Source: Sphingopyxis bauzanensis
GTDB taxonomy: Bacteria; Pseudomonadota; Alphaproteobacteria; Sphingomonadales; Sphingomonadaceae
NCBI RefSeq assembly: GCF_002205675.1
Contig: NZ_NISK01000001.1
Span: 1,272,320 to 1,336,319 of the forward strand
DNA length: 64,000 nt
Direction of reading: 5' to 3'
A program made the position numbers and the translations under genes. The notes under the pieces were generated by a model. That model was not told the DNA's origin, searched no databases, and saw only the letters and a list, made by a program, of their open reading frames with translations. How positions within the stretch are numbered: the first letter of the stretch is position 1; each line of letters opens with the position of its first letter. This document shows positions 16,465 to 25,563 of the stretch, in pieces.

Positions 16465-17637
16465 ATGAAATCATTGCCGCTCCTCGCCCTTGCCGCGGCG
16501 CTTGCCGCGGGCGCCTGCTCCGCCAGCACGACGTCGAGCAAAGCCGCCGATCCTGCGGCGCTCGACGCCTCGGGTGAGCACCCGGCGACGCCGGTCACCG
16601 ATGCGCCATTCACCGTGCAAGAAGTTGCGAGCTTCAACGAACCCTGGGCAATGACCTTTGTCCCCGGCACGCGCGCTGCGCTGATCACCGAAAAGGCGGG
16701 CAAGCTGAAGCTGTGGCAAGAAAACGGCCCGACGCTCGACGTCGCGGGCGTGCCGACGGTGGCCTATGGCGGTCAGGGCGGCTTGGGCGATGTCATCGTC
16801 GCTCCCGATTTCGCGACCAGCGGCACGGTATACCTGAGCTGGGCCGAAGCGGGAGAAGGCGATACGGCGGGTGCCGTCGTCGGCATGGCAAAGCTGGTTC
16901 AAGGCGCCACACCCCGGCTGGAGGGGCTCAAGGCGATCTGGACGCAGTCGCCCAAGGTCACCGGGCGCGGCCATTATTCGCACCGCCTCGCCTTCTCGCC
17001 CGACGGGCAATATCTGTTCATCGGCTCGGGCGACCGGCAAAAGATGGAGCCGGCGCAGGACATGAGCGGCACGCTCGGCAAGATCGTCCGGCTGAGGCCC
17101 GACGGCAGTGTCCCGACCGACAATCCGTTCGTGGCGCAGGGCGGCGTCACCGCCCAGATCTGGTCGCTGGGCCACCGCAATATTCTCGGCCTGACCTTTG
17201 ACGGCGCGGGGAAGCTGTGGAACCAGGAAATGGGACCGCGCCATGGCGACGAGATCAACCTGGTCGAGCGCGGAGCCAATCATGGCTGGCCGCTCGTGTC
17301 GAACGGCGACCATTATAATGGCAGCGCGATCCCCGATCACCCGACGCGGCCCGAATTTGCGGCACCGAAGCTGTGGTGGAATCCCGCGGTCTCGCCCGGC
17401 GGCCTCGCCTGGTACGGCGGCGACCTTTATCGCGGCTGGAAGAACAGCCTGCTGATGGGCGCCCTTTCGGGCGAAGGCCTGGTTCGCGCCAGCATCAATG
17501 GCGACAGGTTGAGCAAGGCCGATCGCTGGGACTTCGGCACCCGCATCCGCGAGGTCGAGGTGCGCGATGACGGCTCCGTGTGGCTGCTGACCGATGGCGA
17601 GAATGGCAAGCTGGTGAAGCTGGTTCCAAAGAAGTGA
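16465..17637 (+). CDS. PQQ-dependent sugar dehydrogenase (YliI/Asd-like), lipoprotein
   Basis: This 390-residue protein belongs to the soluble glucose dehydrogenase beta-propeller family. Blade-type motifs include FNEPWAMTFVPG near residue 60, GQGGLGDVIVAPDF, SLGHRNILGLTFD and NQEMGPRHGDEINLVERGAN, followed by PAVSPGGLAWYGGDLYRGWK. The N-terminus is a lipoprotein signal with LAAGAC, so the mature protein is probably anchored on the periplasmic side. Family members oxidise aldoses with PQQ; the substrate is not known here. The ATG at 16465 is the first one preceding the signal peptide. Confidence 0.9.
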   Translation: MKSLPLLALAAALAAGACSASTTSSKAADPAALDASGEHPATPVTDAPFTVQEVASFNEPWAMTFVPGTRAALITEKAGKLKLWQENGPTLDVAGVPTVAYGGQGGLGDVIVAPDFATSGTVYLSWAEAGEGDTAGAVVGMAKLVQGATPRLEGLKAIWTQSPKVTGRGHYSHRLAFSPDGQYLFIGSGDRQKMEPAQDMSGTLGKIVRLRPDGSVPTDNPFVAQGGVTAQIWSLGHRNILGLTFDGAGKLWNQEMGPRHGDEINLVERGANHGWPLVSNGDHYNGSAIPDHPTRPEFAAPKLWWNPAVSPGGLAWYGGDLYRGWKNSLLMGALSGEGLVRASINGDRLSKADRWDFGTRIREVEVRDDGSVWLLTDGENGKLVKLVPKK

Positions 17638-17655
17638 AGCAAGCCGCATAGCTGT

Positions 17656-17736
17656 GTCTCCGCGAAGGCGGAGGTCCATCTCGGGTCGGTGCAAGATGGG
17701 ACCGGCGGGAGATGGACCCCTGCCTTCGCAGGGGCA
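17656..17736. repeat. Palindromic intergenic repeat, family F
   Basis: The inverted repeat pairs GCGAAGGCGGAGGTCCATCTC with GAGATGGACCCCTGCCTTCGC across the gap between the dehydrogenase and a hydrolase gene. It probably forms a transcript-end hairpin. Confidence 0.75.
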
Positions 17737-17759
17737 TGAATTCTGCTATAGGGCCGACC

Positions 17760-18509
17760 ATGATCCGAAGCCTACTCACCCGGCGCGCCGAATGGCCCGC
17801 GCGCATTCCCGATCCTGACGCGCTCCCGCCGCTGGGGCTGCTATGGCGGGAGGTGACGAGTTTGGCGCGCGCGCTGTGGGGCCGCATCCGCCCGATGCCG
17901 CCCGAAACCAATCCCGACAGCGACCATCCACCGGTGATGGTTCTCCCCGGTTTCTTGTCGGGCGACTGGGCGACCAAGGCGCTGCGCGCCGATCTGCGCC
18001 GAGCCGGATTTCGCTGCTACGCTTGGGGGCTCGGTTTCAACCGCGGCGCGACCCCTGACATCATCGAACGTATCGACACCCGCGTCCAGTGGATCATCGG
18101 CCGCACCGGCCACGCCCCGGCGCTGGTCGGCTGGAGCCTCGGCGGCATTTACGCGCGCGAATATGCCAAGCATCATCCGGGCAAGGTCGCGCGCGTCGTC
18201 ACCCTCGGCTCGCCATTCTCGGGCAGCCGCCGCGCCAACCGCGCCTGGCGGCTCTACCATCTTGTCGCGCGCCACCCGGTCGATAACCCCCCGATCGATT
18301 TCCACCCCGCCCCGCGCCCCGAAATGCCGACCTTCGCTTTGTGGTCGGCGTTCGACGGCGTCGTCGCGGTGAACAGCGCGCGCGGTCAGCCCGAAGAGAG
18401 CGACCGCCAGGTCGAAGTCGATTGCGGCCATATGGGCTTTGCCTATGCGCCCACATCGGTGGCGGCGATTGTGAAGGCGCTGAAGGAAGAGGTGGCGCGC
18501 CCGGACTGA
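17760..18509 (+). CDS. Alpha/beta hydrolase
   Basis: This 249-residue cytoplasmic alpha/beta hydrolase has a nucleophile elbow GWSLGG in LVGWSLGGIYAREYAKHHPG and an oxyanion-type segment VMVLPGFLSGDWATKALR. The region after the elbow (VVTLGSPFSGSRRANRAWR) resembles PGAP1-like and lipase-type hydrolases. The catalytic His is probably in DCGHMGFAYAPTSV near the end. Substrate is unknown. It is convergent with the acetyltransferase gene and the two stop codons abut with no spacing. Confidence 0.85.
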   Translation: MIRSLLTRRAEWPARIPDPDALPPLGLLWREVTSLARALWGRIRPMPPETNPDSDHPPVMVLPGFLSGDWATKALRADLRRAGFRCYAWGLGFNRGATPDIIERIDTRVQWIIGRTGHAPALVGWSLGGIYAREYAKHHPGKVARVVTLGSPFSGSRRANRAWRLYHLVARHPVDNPPIDFHPAPRPEMPTFALWSAFDGVVAVNSARGQPEESDRQVEVDCGHMGFAYAPTSVAAIVKALKEEVARPD

Positions 18510-19022
18510 TCAGCACACGTCGATCCCTGGGCCAGCGCGCCATTTCATCACCCGCCGTCCGGGGCGCCGCCCCGTCTGCCCCGTCGCCAGAAAGCCGATC
18601 CGGCGCAGCAGCGCGCGCGAGCGTTCATTGTCCGGATGGCATTCGGCAATGATCGCGGCGCCCGGGCGCGACGCCGCAATCTCGCGCACGACCGCATCGA
18701 CCGCCTCGGTCGCCAGTCCCTGCCCGCGCGCGGCTGCTGCAAACCAGTAACCGACCTCGACCGCGCGCGCATCGCGCCGGTGAACCCCGATCACGCCCTG
18801 CAGCCGTCCCTCGCGGCGATCCCGCACCGCGTGAAACACGTCGCCGCCGCCCGATCCCGCGATCAACGCGCGGGCGTCGGCCGCGGTAAACGGCGTTGGC
18901 AGGAAATCAACCTGATCGGTCACCGAAGCGTCGGTGATCGCGGCCAGTGCGGCGGCGTCATCGGCGTGCAGCGGCGCGATGCGGCATCGCGCGGTGGAGA
19001 GGGCAAGCAAAGTGTCGGTCAT
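18510..19022 (-). CDS. GNAT-family N-acetyltransferase (RimJ/RimL-like)
   Basis: This 170-residue acetyltransferase resembles the RimJ/RimL group. It has a long N-terminal strand pair (CRIAPLHADDAAALAAITD), a VEVGYWFAAAARGQGLATEA acetyl-CoA loop (R-G-Q-G-L-A) and the C-terminal ECHPDNERSRALLRRIGF strand typical of the group. The substrate may be a protein N-terminus or an amino group on a small molecule; nothing narrows it further. The gene directly abuts the hydrolase tail to tail. Confidence 0.88.
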   Translation of the reverse strand: MTDTLLALSTARCRIAPLHADDAAALAAITDASVTDQVDFLPTPFTAADARALIAGSGGGDVFHAVRDRREGRLQGVIGVHRRDARAVEVGYWFAAAARGQGLATEAVDAVVREIAASRPGAAIIAECHPDNERSRALLRRIGFLATGQTGRRPGRRVMKWRAGPGIDVC

Positions 19023-19335
19023 GTCGCGTCTTCTTCAAAAAAATGCGCGCCGTACCCGGGGGATCGTGGTGTGATGATGTGATGACAACCATTCGCCTTC
19101 CGGACACGGCGGCGATGGTCAAAGGTGATGCCATGCCGCTCCTAGATAAAGGAGCGCCAATACGCCTTGCATTGGGTGGATCGGTCGTTGGTCATCGTCG
19201 GTGGGGCTAATCGCTCCAGACCCGACGGTCAATACGGGTCGCAACCGGCGTCGAGCAATTCTACGCGGCGTTCACATAGTGCGGCTGGGTCGCCTACGCC
19301 TGACGCAAAGCCGTTTCCGTTCTTGCCTGTCCGAG
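19023..19335. other. Gene-free stretch upstream of the S41 protease operon
   Basis: Roughly 310 bp hold no convincing gene. The first part contains the promoter side of the acetyltransferase, and a C/G-rich stretch runs to about 19300. No RNA gene or insertion sequence was seen. The palindromic operator at 19336 closes the stretch. Confidence 0.6.
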
Positions 19336-19369
19336 TTATACAATATATTGCGCAATATCTTGTATAACT
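19336..19369. promoter_or_regulatory. 34-bp palindromic operator (putative MarR site)
   Basis: A 34-bp palindrome has 16 of 17 pairs matching, with arms starting GTTATACAA and ending TTGTATAAC around a central TTGCGCAA. It lies 19 bp before the S41 protease ATG and is very A/T-rich for this genome. The operon's second gene encodes a MarR-type repressor. MarR proteins bind such palindromes, so autoregulation is the natural reading, though not proved. Confidence 0.8.
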
Positions 19370-19388
19370 GAGTCGCAGGTGAAGGTTG

Positions 19389-20720
19389 ATGCTTCCAATG
19401 AAAAAAATAGGGTCGACCGCAATTGTCGCGGCGGTGTGGTTTCTAGGCGTCGGCGCGACCGGCGAGGCGTCGCTCACGGCGGCCGATCGACGACAGGTGG
19501 TCGAGCAGCTGGGCCAGACATTGGAGGCCAATTATGTCTTTGCCGACAAGGCCAAGACACTTGCTGCGACGCTCCGCGCCCACCTCGAAAGGGGCGACTA
19601 TGACGGTGCGCAGGACAAGGACGCGCTGGCGCAGGCGCTGACCAAGGATCTGATCGCGGCCAGCAACGACCTGCATTTTTTCGTCGGCGTCGACCCCGCC
19701 TTTGCCGCCGACTATGCCGCCCGGAAAGACCCCGCGCGCGCCGCCGAATTGCGCGAAACCGATCGGCGCGACGAAGCACAGAAAAACTTCGGCTTTACCG
19801 ACCTCCGCCGCTTGGAAGGCAATGTCGCCTATGTCGGGATGTCGCATTTCGCCGAACCCGAACTCGCATATGATGCCGCCAGCGCAGCGATGCGCTTTAT
19901 CGAGAATAGCGACGCGGTCATCTATGACATGCGGTATAACAATGGCGGCTATCTTGAGATGGCGCAGCTGCTCGCCAGCCAGCTTTTCCGCGCCGACAAG
20001 GATCAGGAGCTGTTCGATTATTATTACACCGACGATGGCCGCCGCGTCGCCCGCGGCCAGTGGGTACTCACTGCCATCCCGGCAAAGCGCCTGACCGGCA
20101 AACCCGTTTATGTCCTGACCTCATCGACCAGCTTTTCGGCGGCCGAATGGTTCGGCTATTCGCTGCAAAAGCTCGGCCGCGCGACGCTGGTCGGCGAACA
20201 GACAGCGGGCGGCGCGCACCCCGTTGACCGCAAGCCGGTGGGCACCGACTTTTTCGTCCAGGTGCCGATCGGCCAGATCCACGACCCCGTCGATCGCGGC
20301 GATTTCGAAGCACGTGGCGTCACTCCCGATCATGTCGTCGCCTCCGCCGACGCCTTGGTCGTCGCGCATCGTCTGGCACTGGCCGACATGGCAAAATCCG
20401 ACACCGCGAAACAGGCCGACGCCGCGTGGTTCGCACCAACGCTCGCCGCGCGCGCCAAGGCGGTCCAGCTCACCCGTGCCGGTCTTGAGGCGATCGCGGG
20501 CCGCTACGAAGGCCGGCAGATCGCTATCGTTGACGGCAAGCTGCTCTACACCTGGCGCGAGCGTTTCCGTGCCACGCTGGAGCCGCTCGGCAATGACCTG
20601 TTCGCGGTCGAGGGCGTCGCCGATTTCCGCTTCCGTGTTGTGCGCAAGGCGGGCAAGATCGCCGCACTCGAACGCATCAACCGCGAGGGAACAACCGACA
20701 GCTATGCCCGCCTCGACTGA
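19389..20720 (+). CDS. Secreted S41-family (TSPc/IRBP-like) peptidase
   Basis: This 443-residue protein has an N-terminal signal-like segment and an S41 core. The substrate strand is VIYDMRYNNGGYLEMAQLLA. The nucleophile region is VYVLTSSTSFSAAEWFGYSL, followed by LVGEQTAGGAHPVDRKPVG, as in the interphotoreceptor retinoid-binding-like group. The C-terminal 100 residues carry a DUF3471-like beta stretch. The ATG at 19389 has GAAGG just before it; ATG at 19398 is an alternative start. The gene overlaps the downstream MarR gene by 17 bp. Confidence 0.88.
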   Translation: MLPMKKIGSTAIVAAVWFLGVGATGEASLTAADRRQVVEQLGQTLEANYVFADKAKTLAATLRAHLERGDYDGAQDKDALAQALTKDLIAASNDLHFFVGVDPAFAADYAARKDPARAAELRETDRRDEAQKNFGFTDLRRLEGNVAYVGMSHFAEPELAYDAASAAMRFIENSDAVIYDMRYNNGGYLEMAQLLASQLFRADKDQELFDYYYTDDGRRVARGQWVLTAIPAKRLTGKPVYVLTSSTSFSAAEWFGYSLQKLGRATLVGEQTAGGAHPVDRKPVGTDFFVQVPIGQIHDPVDRGDFEARGVTPDHVVASADALVVAHRLALADMAKSDTAKQADAAWFAPTLAARAKAVQLTRAGLEAIAGRYEGRQIAIVDGKLLYTWRERFRATLEPLGNDLFAVEGVADFRFRVVRKAGKIAALERINREGTTDSYARLD

Positions 20721-21228
20721 CCCATCAACCAACCTCAACGACATCTCATTTCTTGGACGGCTCAGCGAGGCATTGAGCCAGACGATCGAGGATCAGACGC
20801 GCGAGCTGTTCGATGCGGCGGGCATTGTCATCCCGGTGCGCTCCTGCTCGCTGCTCACCGCGCTCCGTCAGGCGGGCGAGGCGTCGCCGGCCGAGCTGGC
20901 GCGAGCGCTGGGTCAGTCGCACCAGTTGGTGATCCAGAAATGCCCGGGGCTGATCCGCCTCGGCCTGATTACCCAGCATCCCGATCCCGCCGACGCGCGC
21001 CGCAAGCTGTTTCGCCTGACCGAAAAGGGTCAGGCCCAAATGGCGATGCAGGACCGATATAGCGATGAAATATCCGACGTGTACCGGCGCCTCTTCGCAG
21101 AGACCGGCGATGTGCATGCGATGATATTGAGAACCTTGCGGGCGCTCAAAGAGCGGCCCCTTCGTGACCGGGCGGCAAAAATTCTCGTTAGTCGAGAAAA
21201 GGAGCAACGACCTCCGCCGTCACCCTGA
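20704..21228 (+). CDS. MarR-family transcriptional regulator
   Basis: This 174-residue winged-helix protein has the helix-turn-helix in EASPAELARALGQSHQLVIQ and a wing reading HPDPADARRKLFRLTEKGQA, the D-x-R-x4-L-T-x-x-G pattern of MarR. It overlaps the S41 gene in another frame, so it is in the same operon. The 34-bp palindrome upstream of the operon is the natural candidate site for autorepression. The ligand is unknown. It overlaps the convergent thioesterase gene by 41 bp. Confidence 0.9.
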   Translation: MPASTDPSTNLNDISFLGRLSEALSQTIEDQTRELFDAAGIVIPVRSCSLLTALRQAGEASPAELARALGQSHQLVIQKCPGLIRLGLITQHPDPADARRKLFRLTEKGQAQMAMQDRYSDEISDVYRRLFAETGDVHAMILRTLRALKERPLRDRAAKILVSREKEQRPPPSP

Positions 21229-21580
21229 GTGGGCGCCCGCTCGCCTTGTCGAGCAGCGCCCAAACCGTCCGCGCCCGCACATGAACTTTGCCATCGGCGT
21301 CGGTGAATTCCATGAAGCGGTCGAACTTGGCGCCCTTTGGCTTGTCAGCGACCCACGTCCACGCGGTCACCGTTTCGCCAGGGCCAAGCGCGCGCAGATA
21401 ATCGATCTCATGCCGCACGACGACCCAGATATACGCGTCCTTATGCGCCTGCGGCGCTGCCGCGTCCCAATGGCCGGTCGCGACCTGCTGTATCCACTGG
21501 ACCCAGACGGCATTGTTGACATGGCCGAGCTCGTCGATGCTGTCGGGCGTGGCGGTAAGCTGGAGCACGAAGGATTTCAT
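21188..21580 (-). CDS. 4HBT/acyl-CoA thioesterase
   Basis: This 130-residue hot-dog-fold thioesterase has the family start HVNNAVWVQWIQQVATGHWD, carrying the catalytic Asp/Asn region, and the later WVVVRHEIDYLRALGPGETV. The best-known relatives are YbgC/4-hydroxybenzoyl-CoA-type thioesterases; the substrate is not defined here. It is convergent with MarR and overlaps it at the 3' ends. Confidence 0.9.
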   Translation of the reverse strand: MKSFVLQLTATPDSIDELGHVNNAVWVQWIQQVATGHWDAAAPQAHKDAYIWVVVRHEIDYLRALGPGETVTAWTWVADKPKGAKFDRFMEFTDADGKVHVRARTVWALLDKASGRPLRVTAEVVAPFLD

Positions 21581-21619
21581 CGGATTTGCTTAGCCTCTGC
21601 ACGTGAAGACAAAAAGACT

Positions 21620-21703
21620 CGTCATTGCGAGGAGCCGGAGGCGACGCGGCAATCCAGAGTCGCGTAAACCGCCCTGGATTGCTTCGCTTCGCTCGCAATG
21701 ACG
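21620..21703. repeat. Palindromic intergenic repeat, family A
   Basis: This 84-bp copy matches the one at 2064, reading CGTCATTGCGAGGAGCCGGA at the left and CTCGCAATGACG at the right, with inner CAATCCAG/CTGGATTG. It lies between the thioesterase and ilvA. Confidence 0.93.
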
Positions 21704-21716
21704 AAGTGGTTAGAGA

Positions 21717-22967
21717 CTAAGCCAGCTCCACCGTCGTCACCATATATCCCGCATCGCGCAGCGAAGCGACCAGGCTGTCGAGATGCTCCCGGTCGCGCGC
21801 TTCGCATTCGATGTCGGTAATCAGCCCCTTGGCGGGCAGCGTGGTAAAGATGCGCTGGTGATAGATTTCGATAATGTTGACCTGTTTCTCGTCAAACAGC
21901 TTCATCACCTTGAACAGCGCGCCAGGGCGATCCTGCAAGCGGATGCGAAGCCGCGCGATGCGGCCCGATCGCGCGAGATCGCGCAGCAACACATTGGCGA
22001 GCAATCGCGTGTCGATGTTTCCGCCGCACAGCACCAGGCCGACCTTGCGCCCGGCAAATTCCTCGGGATGCGCGAGCAGCGCGGCGAGGCCCGCGGCACC
22101 CGCGCCCTCGACCACCGTCTTTTCGATCTGGAGCAGCAGGCTGACCGCGCGTTCCAGATGGCGTTCAGCGACCAGCACGATGTCGTCGTTCAGCTCGGCA
22201 ACGCGCAGCCGCGTATAGTCGCCCGGTTCCTTGACCGCGATCCCCTCGGCCAGCGTGTCGCCCTCGCACGCCATATCGACGCCGTTGAGCTTGGCGTACA
22301 TCGACGGATAGAGTTCGGCCTGCACCCCGATGAGGCGGATGTGGGGATTGATCCCGCGCGCCGCGGTTCCCATCCCGGTGAACAGCCCGCCGCCACCGAT
22401 CGGGATGATCAGCGTGTCGATCTCCGGCACATCCTCGAGCATTTCGAGCGCCACCGTCCCCTGCCCCGCGGCGATATGTGGATGGTCGAACGGGTGGACA
22501 AAGGTCAGCCCGCGCTCGACTTCCAGCTCACGCGCATGTGCATAGGCGTCATCATACTTCTCACCGAACAGGACGATTTCGGCGCCGTGGCTGGCGGTCT
22601 GATACACCTTCACCTGCGGGGTGGTTTTCGGCATCACGATGGTGACCGGAACGCCCAGCCGCTTGCCATGATAGGCCAGCCCCTGCGCGTGATTGCCCGC
22701 CGATGCCGCAATAACACCGCGGGCTCGTGCCACGGGGTCCATCAGCAACAGCGCATTAAGCGCACCGCGTTCTTTATAGGCCGCGGTGAATTGCAAGTTT
22801 TCGAATTTCAGCCAGACTTCGGCGCCGACCATTTCGGACAGCGTCTGCGAATGCAGCGTCGGGGTACGCACGATCGCGCCGTCAATTCGCGCCGCCGCCG
22901 CGCGCACATCGTCGAGGGTGATCGCCGGCAAATCGGCAGCGGACAGGGTGGGTGCGGTCGTGCTCAT
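21717..22967 (-). CDS. ilvA: Threonine ammonia-lyase (threonine dehydratase)
   Basis: This 416-residue PLP enzyme deaminates threonine to 2-oxobutanoate for isoleucine synthesis. The PLP lysine is in FTAAYKERGALNALL. The phosphate-binding glycine loop is in LIIPIGGGGLFTGMG, and NHAQGLAYHGKRLG is conserved. A single ACT-like domain fills the C-terminal 80 residues, as in the 400-residue class. It is divergent from the dehydrogenase gene at 23009, with 41 bp between starts. Confidence 0.95.
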   Translation of the reverse strand: MSTTAPTLSAADLPAITLDDVRAAAARIDGAIVRTPTLHSQTLSEMVGAEVWLKFENLQFTAAYKERGALNALLLMDPVARARGVIAASAGNHAQGLAYHGKRLGVPVTIVMPKTTPQVKVYQTASHGAEIVLFGEKYDDAYAHARELEVERGLTFVHPFDHPHIAAGQGTVALEMLEDVPEIDTLIIPIGGGGLFTGMGTAARGINPHIRLIGVQAELYPSMYAKLNGVDMACEGDTLAEGIAVKEPGDYTRLRVAELNDDIVLVAERHLERAVSLLLQIEKTVVEGAGAAGLAALLAHPEEFAGRKVGLVLCGGNIDTRLLANVLLRDLARSGRIARLRIRLQDRPGALFKVMKLFDEKQVNIIEIYHQRIFTTLPAKGLITDIECEARDREHLDSLVASLRDAGYMVTTVELA

Positions 22968-23008
22968 GATGCCGCTCGCCCTAGCCTATCTGGCGCACCG
23001 CGCAAACC

Positions 23009-23905
23009 ATGGTTATGAGCCTTGAGATGATCCAGGAAAAATTGCGCATCAGCTTCATCGGCACCGGCGTCATGGGCGGACCGATGGCGGGCCATCTTGC
23101 GAAAGCGGGCCATAACCTCACCGTGTATAACCGCACCCGCGCCAAGGCCGACACTTGGGTCGCCGCGCACGGCGGCAAGGCCGCTGCGACCCCGGCGGAG
23201 GCCGCGCACGATGCCGATATCGTCCTGACCTGCGTCGGCAACGACGACGATCTGGCGCAGGTCACCCTGGGCCGCGACGGCGCGTTCCGGGCGATGCGCA
23301 AGGGCGCCTTGTTCATCGATCACACCACCGTGTCGGCGCGGATCGCGCGCCAGCTGTCGGTCGAAGCCGAAGGGCTCGGCGTTCATTGCCTCGATGCCCC
23401 GGTATCGGGTGGCGAAGCGGGAGCGCAGAATGGCACCCTGTCGATCATGTGCGGCGGGACAAAAGCCGCGTTCGCCGCCGCCGAGCCGGTGATGCAGGCC
23501 TATGCCGCGCGCATGGTCCATATCGGCGGCCCCGGCGCCGGGCAAACGACGAAGATGGTCAACCAGATCGCGATCGCCGGAGTGCTGCAAGGCCTGTCCG
23601 AAGCGCTGCGTTTTGCGCAGGCGTCCAAGCTCGACGCCGACAAGGTGTTCGAGGCGGTGTCGGGCGGCGCCGCGGCGAGCTGGCAGATGCTCAACCGCTG
23701 GAACACGATGGCTAAGGACGAGTTTGATTTCGGTTTTGCGGTCGACTGGATGCGCAAGGATCTGGGCCTCGCGCTCGACGAAGCGCGCTCGAACGGCGCG
23801 ACGATCCCCGTCGCCGCAATCGTCGATCAATTTTACGCCGATGTGCAAAAGGCCGGGCACGGTCGCCGCGACACCAGCTCGCTTATAACAAGGTTGCCGA
23901 AATGA
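23009..23905 (+). CDS. NAD(P)-dependent beta-hydroxyacid dehydrogenase (3-hydroxyisobutyrate type)
   Basis: This 298-residue enzyme starts with the Rossmann loop FIGTGVMGGPMAGHL. It has the substrate-binding DAPVSGGEAGAQNGTLSIMC segment and the catalytic Lys in GAGQTTKMVNQIAI, the hallmarks of the 3-hydroxyisobutyrate dehydrogenase family. It could reduce or oxidise various beta-hydroxyacids or tartronate semialdehyde. The start is uncertain, since ATG triplets at 23009, 23015 and 23027 are all in frame. It overlaps the next gene as ATGA. Confidence 0.9.
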   Translation: MVMSLEMIQEKLRISFIGTGVMGGPMAGHLAKAGHNLTVYNRTRAKADTWVAAHGGKAAATPAEAAHDADIVLTCVGNDDDLAQVTLGRDGAFRAMRKGALFIDHTTVSARIARQLSVEAEGLGVHCLDAPVSGGEAGAQNGTLSIMCGGTKAAFAAAEPVMQAYAARMVHIGGPGAGQTTKMVNQIAIAGVLQGLSEALRFAQASKLDADKVFEAVSGGAAASWQMLNRWNTMAKDEFDFGFAVDWMRKDLGLALDEARSNGATIPVAAIVDQFYADVQKAGHGRRDTSSLITRLPK

Positions 23906-25563
23906 CCCGCCTCCTGCTGACCGCACTCGCGCTCACCCTCGCCGCCCCCGCGCACGCCGACACGCTCGTCGACAACGTCAACGGCATCACGCTCGACAAG
24001 GATGGCAAGTTGCTCCGCTTCACCGGGCTCGTCATCGACAAGGACGGCAAGGTCAAGGAGCTTCTCGACCGCAAGGACAAGCGCCCCGAACGCCCCGATT
24101 TCAAGGAGGACGGCAAGGGCCGTACCCTGATTCCCGGCCTCATCGACGCGCACGGCCATGTCATGGGGCTGGGGTTCCAGCTGATGCTGCTCGACCTTAG
24201 CGAGACCAACAGCCTTGCCGAAGCGCAGGCCGCGATCCGCAAATATGCCGCCGACAATCCCGAAATGCCGTGGATTATCGGATCGGGCTGGAATCAGGAA
24301 AGATGGGGTCTGGGCCGCTTCCCCACCGCCGCCGACCTTGACGCCGCGGTGCCGAACCGCCCGGTGTGGCTCGAACGCGTCGACGGCCATGCGGGCTGGG
24401 CCAATACGGCCGCCATGACCGCTGCCAAGGTCACCGCCGCCAGCAAGTCGCCCGACGGCGGCCGTATCGAAATAGTGGGCGGCAAGCCGAGCGGCGTGTT
24501 TGTCGATGCCGCAATGAGCCTGGTCGATAGCGCCAAACCCAAGCCGCTGGCGCGCGACCTCGACCGCGCGCTGTATCTGGCGCAGCAGAAGCTGCTCGAA
24601 CAGGGCGTGACCACGATCGCCGACATGGGGACATCGATCCTCGACTGGCAGGCATTTCGCCGCGCCGGGGACAAGAAACAGCTCGCGGTGCGGATCCTGA
24701 GCTACGGCGGCGACATCGACAATATGGCGATGATCGCCGGGTCCGAGCCGACGCCGTGGCTGTATGACGACCGGCTGCGCATGGTGGGGGTCAAGCTCTA
24801 CCTAGACGGCGCGCTCGGCTCGCGTGGCGCGTGGCTCAAGGCACCGTATAGTGATGCCCCCGGTCAGACCGGCCTGCCGCTGCTCACCCCCGCGCAGCTC
24901 CGCAACAAGATGGTCCGCGCGTCGATGGACAAATTCCAGGTGACGATCCACGCGATCGGCGACGCCGCCAATGCCGAGGCGCTCGACGCGATTGCCGACC
25001 TCACCGCCGACCTGCCCGGCGAGCGCCGCTGGCGGATCGAACATGCGCAGGTGATCGACCCCGCCGACATCGCGCGCTTCGCCAGCCTGAAAGTCATCGC
25101 GTCGATGCAGCCGGTCCACCAGACGAGCGACCGGCTGATGGCCGAAGCGCGGCTCGGCCCCGACCGGTTGAAGGGCGCCTACGCCTGGCGCAGCCTGCAG
25201 GCCGCGGGCGCCCGCATTGCCTTCGGTTCCGACGTGCCGGTCGAAAGCGCAAATCCGTTCGCCGGCCTTGCTGCGGCAATCTCGCGCACCGATGCCGCGG
25301 GCCAGCCATTCGGCGGCTGGCGCCCCGAAGAAGCGGTGAGCCGCGAGACCGCGCTCGACGGCTTCACCCGCACCGCGGCTTATGGGGGGTTCGCCGAGGA
25401 TCGCATCGGCACGCTGATGCCAGGAATGCGCGCCGATTTCCTGATCGTCGAAACCGACCCGATGCTCGCCAGCCCCGACGAGATCCGCCGCATGATCCCG
25501 CTCGAAACCTGGATCGGTGGCTATCGCTATTACAAGAAAGAGGCGTCCGGTGGCGGGCGGTAA
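23902..25563 (+). CDS. Secreted amidohydrolase (YtcJ-like)
   Basis: This 553-residue amidohydrolase has a signal peptide (MTRLLLTALALTLAAPAHA). The metal motif GLIDAHGHVMGLG lies near residue 80. A mid-domain HAIGDAANAEALDAI and a GSDVPVESANPF Asp motif complete the YtcJ-type active site. It is predicted to be periplasmic or secreted; the substrate is unknown. Its start overlaps the dehydrogenase stop by four bases and its stop overlaps the FAD-oxidase start by 14 bp, so the three form an operon. Confidence 0.9.
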   Translation: MTRLLLTALALTLAAPAHADTLVDNVNGITLDKDGKLLRFTGLVIDKDGKVKELLDRKDKRPERPDFKEDGKGRTLIPGLIDAHGHVMGLGFQLMLLDLSETNSLAEAQAAIRKYAADNPEMPWIIGSGWNQERWGLGRFPTAADLDAAVPNRPVWLERVDGHAGWANTAAMTAAKVTAASKSPDGGRIEIVGGKPSGVFVDAAMSLVDSAKPKPLARDLDRALYLAQQKLLEQGVTTIADMGTSILDWQAFRRAGDKKQLAVRILSYGGDIDNMAMIAGSEPTPWLYDDRLRMVGVKLYLDGALGSRGAWLKAPYSDAPGQTGLPLLTPAQLRNKMVRASMDKFQVTIHAIGDAANAEALDAIADLTADLPGERRWRIEHAQVIDPADIARFASLKVIASMQPVHQTSDRLMAEARLGPDRLKGAYAWRSLQAAGARIAFGSDVPVESANPFAGLAAAISRTDAAGQPFGGWRPEEAVSRETALDGFTRTAAYGGFAEDRIGTLMPGMRADFLIVETDPMLASPDEIRRMIPLETWIGGYRYYKKEASGGGR

